A model generated the notes under the pieces. It ran no database searches. It was given only the letters and a program-made list of their open reading frames with translations, and was not told where the DNA came from. Positions 44,583 through 56,500 of a stretch of 64,000 bases of DNA are shown in pieces. The first letter of the stretch is position 1; each line of letters starts with the position of its first letter. The position numbers and the translations under genes were made by a program. The stretch is from assembly GCA_035610835.1 (NCBI GenBank), contig CM069441.1, positions 104,901,606-104,965,605 of the forward strand, given 5' to 3'. The stretch is from Ophiura sarsii. Taxonomy: Eukaryota > Echinodermata > Ophiuroidea > Amphilepidida > Ophiuridae.

Positions 44583-47500
44583 GTAATGAAATAGGCCCTA
44601 CATGAAATTATTAAAATAAGCCTCTAATAATTTGTATTTTTGTTGTATTCTTGTACTTGTATTGTATTTTTGTAAGTTGTAGGCCCTAATTTTTGACGGG
44701 GGAGATGAGCGACCCCGTCATTTGAAACGACGTTTCTAAGTCGTAACCTTTTCACAAACCCCTAAAATTCGCGGCATTTGCTAATATTAATAACTTGCAT
44801 TAATCATCTTCTGAAGCGATTTTGTTGTAAAATGTAATTGATATTGTTATAATATGAAGGTAAGAGGACACAGTAAGTTATTTCAGCTATTTGGATGCCA
44901 TTTAGGGGGCACACCACTAAATACGTCTCCCATTGAAATACACGCGTTTCGGCCCTTTTTCAAGACCGTATTTTTACCGCACGTAACAATGATGGAAGTT
45001 TTTATTTCGCATGAATGTATTAGATATGTGTTGAATTTTATTTTAAACTTGATTTTTCTTGACCCATCTAGATGAAATTTTTCGCTACGGTCACCTAAAC
45101 AGCGCCCTCACCATTTTAAACCGATATTTTCGCTTCCTCACCGGTTCCGGTAACGATATCCTTCCGCAGCCTAGGCTCCCGTGCGTATTCGATTCCGACG
45201 ATTTTTGACCACATTAGCAATGCTGAGGTTCTATTCTATCTTTTTCATAAAAAAATAAGCAAGATTTACTTCTATTTGCTTCCCCTGGGACGATGATCAA
45301 ATTGATATAGGTACTATTTCTCCGAACCCTACACCAAACGCGGAAGGATTTAGTGTAGTGCCCCCTTAGAAGCAAAACTTTTTTTGAGTTTTCATTCTTT
45401 TTTCTACATATTTCGAAAGAACAAGTATTTCTAAGATAAATTGCCAAAGCATACCTCTGTGCGATCTGTGGTTCTCAAATAAGAGCATTTTTCTGAAAAA
45501 TGATGATGTCCCAAATGTTCATAAATCGTGTATAAATGCAAGAAATCACCCAGTCCGGCACCATCTGGTCCGGCACCATCTGGGCTGACATCGATTTTGG
45601 CGAACTATAGTGTATGCATTATCAATTGTTTCGTGAATAATGTAATACGAACTAACTTAACATTTAATAAACATTTGATTATAACATTACATACAGACAA
45701 AGTCCGACACAAATTCACTATTCTCTAGTTTTCAGTAATGGTAGCTCTAGAAGAGCTGTTTGGGTTTAAAAGGGTCTGTTTGAGAGATATTTCATGTGAT
45801 CTTTCAATTCATGTGGTGATACATGGAGGTGAACACCCGCTGTAATTCTTCAAACCGTGGCATGTGATTCTCCTCTTGTTATCTGTCGAAGATTCTAACA
45901 CCAAGTGGTCGCCTTCTGCGCACGTCCGCTTGACACACTCTATGGGACCACCACCCCCCCCCCCCCCCCCCCCGGCATGGCGTTTCTCCCATGCATGTCA
46001 GGTCAGGTCTGCGGTTCTGTAAGATGTACACGGCTCTTGGAAGCGTGGTGATTACCTCCCTGTGTCCAGGATACCGCAGGTGACACCGGTGGTAACCATA
46101 TCCTTGTTCCTACAATACACCCAATACGAACCAACTTCAATTTCTAAAACATTTCTGGTTAGGTATGCTGTAGTTTTGACAGTATCTACTGCTCATCCGT
46201 CAATCTATCACCGCTATTACCATAGAGTACAATGCCCCTTTTGATGATTCGTCAAAAGTTTAGTGGCCAAGGCTAGCATGATTGTGTTTAGATTTGATTT
46301 AAAATATTGTATTGTACTTTTATCCTAATGGTAGTAATCTTAAGAAACTTTATTGACAAATAAAACTGCGAAAATAGAGTGAAAATGAGAGTTTTTCAAG
46401 TAAAAGGTACCATAATAGGCCAAAAACAACACGTCTTCGAAGGGGGCACACCACTAAATACGTCTCCCATTGAAATACACGCGTTTCGGCCCTTTTTCAA
46501 GACCGTATTTTTACCGCACGTAACAATGATGGAAGTTTTTATTTCGCATGAATGTATTAGATATGTGTTGAATTTTATTTTAAACTTGATTTTTCTTGAC
46601 CCATCTAGATGAAATTTTTCGCTACGGTCACCTAAACAGCGCCCTCACCATTTTAAACCGATATTTTCGCTTCCTCACCGGTTCCGGTAACGATATCCTT
46701 CCGCAGCCTAGGCTCCCGTGCGTATTCGATTCCGACGATTTTTGACCACATTAGCAATGCTGAGGTTCTATTCTATCTTTTTCATAAAAAATAAGCAAGA
46801 TTTACTTCTATTTGCTTCCCCTGGGACGATGATCAAATTGATATAGGTACTATTTCTCCGAACCCTACACCAAACGCGGAAGGATTTAGTGTAGTGCCCC
46901 CTTTAGTAATATACTAAGCTATTTGGATGCTATTTTGTATTATATTATATGATTTAGTAATATACTGAGTCACTGAGTCCACGGCCTCTTTGTTCCGTGT
47001 TGCCTTGGTCTCGCAATTAGCCCAATGATTATGGCGAACCCTAGGCTACATCCCCCAGTCATCAATATTACCGTACGGACGCTAAAGCTGTACAAATATC
47101 GGAGCCTGCAAGATAGCGACATAAGAGGGCGGCTGAGAGTTACAGTCTAGGTGAACCCTTCAATATGATTAGCCCAATGATATGGCAACAACCCCTCGAC
47201 CTTTGCCATGCATTGTTAGTGCAATGCAGTGCTGTAGTGCTGCGTGTGTTTGAATACATCGATGGTATATGGACGGCCGGAGACATTTTGGAATATTTCT
47301 TGAGACATTTTGGACGTTGTTGTTTGATACTGAATCATCAGATTTCAATTCTCGTAGGAAATTATATACTGGTATGTTATTTTTCAAGCCATATCGGTGT
47401 ATAATTTCACCAAGAATATGTAATCTAAAACCATCATGGAATAATACAACGCTACGGCAATTTCACAACGTACTTTCAGGGTGGAAATGTTGGCGTATGG

Positions 47501-50500
47501 TATACATGCGTTGTGCAGAGATTTCCGCGTAGCTGACGGCCTGCAGATGGGTCAGTGTGTTGTATACGTACACTGCGTGCACTGATGCCCGGGACTGATA
47601 ATGCTGAGCATGTTTAGCAAAGTCTAAAACCGCCGCAAATAAAATGGATAAGCCTATTTTCATTTTCAAACTTTAAACAGAAGGTACCAGTCTTTCATAA
47701 AAAAGTTTTACATAACCTATTTCTCAATGTGTCCTTATAATATTTCTGAATGATTCGGTGTCCGCCATACAACTTTAATTACCCCAATCCAACTTCTTCA
47801 TCAATGTTAACCATACGTCTTAAAGGTTGTTGACCCTATTCTAGATTTAAGGGCATCATCAGTGTAATGAGAAATGGGACCTTTCATTTGATATCAAAAA
47901 CACTTTTGAATCCCTTAGAGTTAAATTGTTAGGAAACATAGTAGCAACGCTGTTTGTTAATGTCTGTTCTTGAACTTTCAACAGTCTTCTATCTCCCCCG
48001 TCCAGTTTTTTTTAAATACCTTGTTTTAATTAATTTTGCTTTTTACTTTTTTTTGGGGACGAGTTAACTCGGACCCCTTAGTTTTCAAATGAAAGGTCAC
48101 GGGTCATTATTATTGTTTCAATTAGCTAGAGTAGTGGTGACGTGAAACGTTACGATTATTGTATTTTACTAAATAATAATGTAAATTGTATTTAGCCTAA
48201 GTTCGTTTTTCTATCAATACTTCTTCCTATATAGGCCTACAGCCCTAAATTTTAGGGCTGTAGGCCTATATAGGAAGAAGTATTGATAGAAAAACGAACC
48301 TTATCTGTAGTCCTTGGTACCAAAATCTAGGATTTTGGTACTTATTCAGGCAAGTGTGTAAGGTGGAAGCTAACCATCTCTTGAAACACAGACTTAATCA
48401 GATTTAATCAGTCTATAAAATAAGTCCATGCTTGTAAAAAAACTAATCTGTGGCAGATTGCATAATCAGCATCCATCTCATCTTTATAAGGCATCATGTT
48501 TATGAAAAGAAGTTATTGATTGCTCCAGAAATGCCAGAAAAGATAAGTTGGGATTAGGCCTATGTTAATCCATGCATGCCCAGCATAGAACAAACATGAC
48601 AAAAGAATCAATAAACTTAAAAACTTAATAAATGGATGAATAGAACTAGAATTTATTGACCTCCACAGGAGGAGACTCAATTGCTAGGCTATGCAATAAG
48701 TCTGGTCAAGAAAATGGTTAGGTTATTAAATTGGTTCCCTTCAACACTGTGCCTTGAGTAAGTACCAAAATCGTAGATTTTGGTACCAAGGACTACCTTA
48801 TCTGTGGTTTCAGGCAATTTGAGCTTTTTAATACAGCCGGCAGTAGACTTTGGTATAAAATGCTAAAAAAATATCGCCAATCGCCGCCAAATTCAGATTT
48901 TCAGTGCAAAATTAGTATTTTAATGATATTTTATAATATGTGTCTATAGTATTACAATAAATAAAAATGGTGTTTTAATGGACATGTAGTTTAGGCCAAA
49001 TAAAAAAAAATACAAGTTTCTCGTCCCCGCCCGCTTCCTTTTTGCCTGCCGCCTCCTTTTTTCTTTTTTCTTTTTTTTAAATTTTTAAATAAAAAAAAAT
49101 TAAAATTTTTTTTAAAACTTTTTAAAAAAAACCCAAAACACTTTTTTAACCAGTTTTCAACATAGTTGTAGCCAATCCAAGTCTGGAATGGTGTTAGAAA
49201 AGGTGGCTGTCATTTAAGAAACAACAGCAACTGGAAAAAGGTCGAAAGCGGAAGTGTTTTTTTGGTGGAAAATCAGTCCGCCATTTTGGATCCGCCATTT
49301 TGAAGAAAAAAAGAAAAAAGAAAAAAGGGGCCTCCTCCTTCCTTTTTTCAAAAAGCCCGGACGAGAAACTGGTTTTTATTTTTATTTGGCCTTAAATATC
49401 ACATTTTAATAGTTTATTGAGTGGATAAACCAGACAGTCTCAATATTATTATAACTTATGACTTCTGAATATGTAATGACACCACGGTGGTGTAGCGGTT
49501 GTTTCCTCCGCCTGTCACGCAAGCAACCCGAGTTCAATTCTGCTGGGAACACATAACTTTTTGTATAATATTGGTACTTTTTGATGTTCCATTATATTAA
49601 TATTAATTACTTACAATATCATTAGTTTGTTTATTAATGAGACTCTTTTTTTTATCTATTATTATTTTTTACTTTTTTTGTTCAATGAATATATGAATTA
49701 TCATGATTTTCTTTTTTTTATTCGGCTGTTGTTAAATATTATGAACTTCATGAACTTATTCGTGATTTATCTTTACAAAACGATTGACTACAAATTATCC
49801 TGGCGGTCCCAAGTTCGCGCCCCGGGAAATTTAAGTTATTTTGTGCACTTTTAAATTTGTCATAAATTACGTTTTTCTCGTAATTAGGCCTAAACATTGG
49901 AATTTAAATTAAATATATATAATGATATTTTTTCTTTCAATTCTTTTTCTTTCATAACTTCAAGCTACTTCACCATAATGATATAGGCCTAGCTCACAAA
50001 CGTCTCGTGGTCTCGGTGATTTCCTTCCAGAAACAACACACTTGTGATCCTCTTGCCAACTTCCACAAAATTCAACAGATCCATTCCAAGTCTTCTCATC
50101 CTTTTGCCACCCTAAACACTCGTCCCCCCCCAGTTTTTTAGAAGACCTTGTTTACTTATACTTGAGTCTTGAGTCTTGAGTCTGGTTCTCCAAATAAAGT
50201 AACTGCTTGTCCATGGAGGTTCGTGCTATGTGGGGTGAAGAACTGGTGCTCGCCAGATTCGTAGATATTTACAAATGGTGCAAGTAAAAAACATAGGTGC
50301 TGGAAGTTACAGTTGGTGTTGGGTAGCTGTTGGAAGCATCCCACGGAGGACCGGCAGTGCCAAAGATTGAAATTGTCGGACTGTTGGTGCTGTGACGACA
50401 TTTGAGGGGAGTCTGTTCCAGATTGTTATTGTGCGTAGGAAGAAGGAGTACCTCACCTGTACGAGTTTAGGCTTGGTGATATGTTCTGGTAACATAATGT

Positions 50501-53500
50501 ATTTGTAAATCTCCCTCGGCGAAGAGCCGGTATTACACAAGATGGAAATGGGATATTGACAAGTTGATATTGTATAGAACATGGACGACTGTCCAAGGAG
50601 TCTTCTAGTAGCAAGAGAGTCCCATCCCAGATTCTGTAGCATTTCAGTGACGCTGGCTGCATGGTCATAGTTTCCAGTTACGAATCTCGCCGCTTGCTGT
50701 TGGACTGCCTCTAACGTGTTAATTTGTTGTTTGACGTGAGGGTTCCATGCTGCAGACGAATACTCGAGCTTAGAACGCACGAGAGCTTGATACGCACGGG
50801 TCTTGACTGCAGGTGAGCATGATGAGATGTGGGCAATTCCAAGCAAATGTCAACCAAATAGCCAAAATTTCAAATGTGCATCCAAAGTTTAATTCTATGC
50901 CTATAATGTAGGCAAGAGTCCAAAGTTCAGGAATTTTTAGTTTGTTTAGCGATACTATGTTCTTTGATGTATAAACTAGCTAATTAGCATAAATTTGCAT
51001 ATTTGCAGCTTACAAAATCAGTGAAAAGGCTTGTTTTTATTTATTCCATATCTTTTAGACACATAGGTATGATGTTTAAATAAATGTCAGGCACAATAGT
51101 AGTACTGATGGGAAAAGTTTTGATATAAATTTAATTTTGATCAACGGCCGATTAGCCTCGTTAATCCAGGTAATTAGTATGCATTGCATAATCTCATGTC
51201 ATTCCGCAACGCAAAAGTACAATTTTTTAGGATAGCAAGAAAAAAAATGTATCCTATTTTCATTTAACTATTTTTTCTCTGCACACAATTGACATGCTTC
51301 ACAATGATAAAAAAAATTTGGAAAATTCTGTTAATTAATAGCCCTAACGAGCGTTGCGGAATGACGTGTTGCGGAATGACGGTGCGGAATGACAAAGGTA
51401 TTAATCCCTATATTTAGGCAATTTATTGAGCAAATTGTGATATTTTTGTGTACTTGGTATAAGATCATCCTTATTTATGATAATTCATTCAAATATGGAC
51501 TCTAAACTTCTAAAAAAGTTTCAAAATTGATGAAAACTCATAATTTGCTGAATTAGGCAACTTTGATGTGCAAGCTGTTGAATTCGGCAACTTTATCACA
51601 AAATCATGGCTACTTTACATGTAAATGATGATTTCAATGTGAAAATAGTTGGGTTACTTGTATTCACGAATTTGTAACATATGAAATGCCACTGATTACT
51701 CTTTCTTTTATTTTTTATGCATATTAAAGCATAAAAACATGTTTTTTCTTTTCTCTATGGGGTTTTGCACACAAATTCACACTGTCATTCCGCAACGTCA
51801 TTCCGCAACACCTACTTTTATTTTTTGATGATCTACTAGAGATCCTAACTGATGATTAAGTTTTATGAAAATGCTTTTGTCAGTTAGCTAACACTTCAAA
51901 CCTTCTAAAAAGTAACTTCAATAATGATACACTCTAAAAAGTTCACAGAGTTTTCACTTTGTGTAAACATGTAAAAAAACCACCAATCGTCTGCGTCATT
52001 CCGCAACGCAAATTTGCATATGCAAATTAGGATACTTGGAAGCGCAGTTTAATTTTTTCCCTAGGTTTATTTTTTGAGTATCAATCGCTATTATCAAATA
52101 AAGTTGTAAAATGGGGAGTAACTACAAATCTCTGGGTTTTACACCCAAAAGAAAGTGGATTTGTGTGTGTAAATGTCATTCCGCAACGCGTGGAATTGCC
52201 CTTGTTTCTCCTGAGTATGCCAAGTGTTCGCCGGGCGTCTGCTGAGATGGCTTGCACATGGTCTTTCCAGTCAAGGTGGCTGTTGATGTTTAACCCCGGT
52301 ATTTGTGTTTTGATGTGACCTCGATGCAGTGGTTGTCAACCTTATAGGTGTGTTTGAGTGGTTTGGTCTTCCGTGTAATGGAGATGGACTGGCATTTTGC
52401 AGCATTGAAGGACATCTGCCATTTATCGGCCCACTGAAAGATTTTGTTCAGGTCATCTTGTAGACGTTGTTGGTCATTTGCATTTTTGATTTCTGTGTAC
52501 AAGATGCTGTCATCAGCAAATAACCTCAGGGTGCATTTGACATCATCAGCAATATCGTTGATGTATAGTAAAAATAGTGTGGGACCAAGGACTGAGCCTT
52601 GCGGGATGCCTGACTTAACCTTTGCATTTGGAGATTTGGTGCCATTTACAACAACACTCTGGTTACGATCAGCAAGAAAGTCCTGTATCCAGTTGAGGGT
52701 TTTCCCCTGATGCCGTAGTAGTCAAGTTTGGTTTGTAGCCTCTTGTGTGGGACCTTATCAAAGGCTATGTCACAGATTTCTCGGAGCACCAATACCAATG
52801 AGAATTACCTGAACATTCTTAGCTGTTTAAGAATTATTTTTATCAAACTGTCTGTAATACAAATAATAATATTACTATACTAATATTGAATGTCTTATTT
52901 TCGGGTGATACAAGAATATAAGTATGGTTTTGGTTCTTCCCCCCCCCCCCCCAAAAAAAAATCTAATCCATTTAACCAAGGGTTACATACCGGTATATAT
53001 TCTTACGAGAGGCATTCAATAAATATCTGCAACCATTGAAAATCTCTGAAGCGTGACACGTGTTAAAATAAACTTATGATACTTAAACTGTACTGTATAA
53101 GTCTTACTTTTTTTCTCACAGAAAATTTTGAACATGTAGGTCATTTTTATCATTATTACATTCAGGCACTGTGAATACCGTGATGATGGCGTGATCTCAG
53201 GGCACTGGTTGGTTTTGGTTCTTCCCCCCCCCCCCAAAAAAAAAATCTAATCCATTTAACCAAGGGTTACATACCGGTATATATTCTTACGAGAGGCATT
53301 CAATAAATATCTGCAACCATTGAAAATCTCTGAAGCGTGACACGTGTTAAAATAAACTTATGATACTTAAACTGTACTGTATAAGTCTTACTTTTTTTCT
53401 CACAGAAAATTTTGAACATGTAGGTCATTTTTATCATTATTACATTCAGGCACTGTGAATACCGTGATGATGGCGTGATCTCAGGGCACTGGTTAGGGAA

Positions 53501-56500
53501 ATAAATATTACAATGGCAGGAAATTTGAAAGACAAGTTAATAGTATGCATTAAAGATACATGCGTAATTAACAGTCGTAATATTGGCGCTTGATATAATG
53601 CTGATTCTTGTCAATTTTCAGTGCCCAGAGACCATGATGTTCATAGTACTGAACTTACATGATAAAAATTACCCACATGTTTGAAATTTTCCGTGAGAAA
53701 GGGGTAAGACTGACAGTTTTAATAAGTATCATAAGTTTATTTTATTGACACATGTCACGGTTCAGAGATTTTCAATGGTTGCAGGTATTAATTGAATGCC
53801 CCTCGTATAATTAGATTAGAAGTGAAGCACATGAATGAAGATGTTCTAGGCAAATTATTAATTAAACAAACAACACGCACGCAGCACAAAGATGATCACG
53901 CCCAAAATTATTACGCTTTTGGTTGTGCGCGCTTCACGCAATGTACCCAATACGCTGCTTCAATATGTTCGTTCAGTTATAAATCCGACTATAGTTTCTT
54001 GATCATTTTCTAAAAGTCTTGATTTTGTTGTTGTTTAATTTATGAATTAATGAATTTGAAATGTTCAAATCCTAGCCCATGGTGAGATGATGCATCGAAG
54101 CATGTATAATGGCATTTCATCATTATTTCTTTCCCTTTTTTTAATTTTTTTTATTTATTTTTATTATTATAATTTGTAATTGTCCGACAAAGCAAAGGTG
54201 AAATTTGCCAACTTTAAGCATTGATTTTGTTTGTTTCACTTTGATAGGAAACTAGGCTTACTGAGAAAAAGGTCAACCACATCACAACAGGACAGAGATG
54301 TTAGAAAAGCTGGGAAAACAGGTGAGACTAAGGGGTAAACTGGACTAAGGGGAAAATGGATGAAATTGTTTTAAAACATGGGAGACCAATCTTGTTTCTA
54401 AAATGGACAACATTAACATTTAACATTCGGAAACGGTAAGGGACTAGGGATTGTGAGAACTGTTACCCACAGCCTATAGAAACTTGGGTATGGTACATGA
54501 GTTGTGCCCCAATTTGTGTCACCATTCATATAGTGTCTGCTTTTCAAGTACTGTAATGTTAAACAAAAAGGTAAATATGTGTGATCAAGTGAAATTGATG
54601 TCCATTTATTAATGACCATGCATATTTTGATTAAGAATTTACTAGAAATGATCAAGCTATATATGGCTTCTAAATTATGAAATGAAACATAACAGAAAGA
54701 TGTTTTGTAAAATCTAACTATAAGGGGCCTTGCCTTTTTACACATATAGAGAAAAAAGCTCAAGGAAAGCGCGGGTCGAATGTTTGCTCCTTTTTTCTAT
54801 TGTTAAGAGGGGTGAAAAGAGATCAGTGATTAACACCCCACTTATAAGAGCCCGGTTTTATGAGATGTGCAGCCGTGATGCAAATCAGATGTCTGTATGG
54901 CTGGGTTTGACACATTTAGAGAAGGATACAATTTTAGTAATTACTTCAAATTGAATAGTTCTACATGTTTATTGATTTTGACATTTTTGACCAAGGAAAG
55001 TTTTAGGATGAAAAAGGAGCGTTCTTTGCTCCCTTGTTCCCCAAGCTTTCCTCACGCTTTACTCTATTTGTAAAAAGGTAAGGCCCTTAAAGGAATAGTA
55101 TGTGATCTTTTCCAGGAGACGCCAATTCTTTTTGGGAAGCAGATTTTCTTGCAGATTTATATTTCTGATCATATATTCCGAGTTACAGAGCGATACGATT
55201 CCTAATTAAAAAAAAAAAAACTTGATCTAATACCATGATTTTGAAGTAATTAGGAATCGTATGGCCCTGTAACTTGGAATGTATTTACTATTTATGATCA
55301 GATGTAAATCTGCATGACAATCGGCTTTAATTATTTATTTTTTTGAGGATTGAGGGCTATCCCTGGAAAAGATCGCCTAGTGTACCTTTAAGTAACGTAT
55401 AATTACTGAATGATTTATTTTTTGCTGCATTTTTCCCTATTTACATCATACTATTGAATGATTCATATTGTTTTTACAGATCAGATATTTCCATACCTAG
55501 TGGTGATTGATTTTGAATCTACCTGCTGGAAAGACAAAAAGAATGTTGGGCAGGAAATAAGTAAGTTACAGTTGAATATGCTTTCCCACATGAATCATGA
55601 TGAACAATGATGCATTCACACCATGCTTGCATTGTTTAGTACTTCACAGCAGAGACTCAGCACTTTTACATATAAACAAGGAAAACAAAATCACAATTTA
55701 TGTTGGGAACAAATAAGTTTGAAGTGCACATCTGGACCGGCAGGCAAGGAACCAGATTCCCTCGGATGTACTGGGAGCTCATTCCATAGTTTTGGCAGCT
55801 GCGACCAGGAAGGATGAATCACTGGCTCTCTTCTTTGAGCGTGGAACATAGAGCCGGGTAGAATCCAAGGAAACTCGTGAGACATCGCCTGTATTCAGAT
55901 GTGTACCTGTCACTCTGTAGCAAAACAAAATCAATCAATAATGAGAGGGCATCATTCATTCCCTTAAGAGTGTAAACCGTATGTGATGCGATCAAGCTAA
56001 ATCAGTCTGAAGTGGAAAATCATCACAATTCTTAATTTCTAAGGGGTTTTATTTGGGTATTTGCAATGCTACATTTTGCAGAAAACCAACTTTATAACGG
56101 ACACTTGATTCCAAAGATATCAGCAATTGAAGGGTGTTCAAAGCAATAGAAAACAAAAGCATTTCTACTCTTTGTTAAGTTATATCTCGAAATCAATATT
56201 TCCGAGTTCCGACTCATTTTGCTGGATCCCATCACACAAAGTATGCAAACATGGTGGATGCAAGTGGTTCATTTAATTCATTTGACTGACCATGCTGTGA
56301 TGGGGTCAAATATCTGTATAACAACAGTTACAACTGCCAGATCTGATCATTTTATTTATGATATAATTCATTGAATCACTATTGCAAATACATTTACCAT
56401 TATATATGATATATTTTCTTGAGTTTCCTGCCGTGTTGTTAAACACATCCAATGGTGAGACAGAGGCCGAGTTTCACACCTATGTCCTTCCTGAGGAAAA

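Larger units (their letters stand above)
44583..54247. other. ERI2-like intron 1, 9.7 kb, full of mobile elements
   Basis: Holds two near-identical TIR elements, a 99-bp palindrome, an element with 9-bp TSD, an AGGCCAAA element, a tRNA-Asp-like sequence, an interrupted LINE, a 285-bp tandem duplication and a foldback element. No other exon was found. Confidence 0.7.

Noticed and set aside
44854..46612. Two open frames encoding the same peptide (GGTPLNTSPIEIHAF...)
   Set aside because: Both lie inside the duplicated GGGGGCAC element; the identity reflects the repeat, not a gene pair.
46970..47690. Less AT-rich stretch that looked possibly genic
   Set aside because: No frame with matching splice sites or recognisable protein pattern could be assembled.
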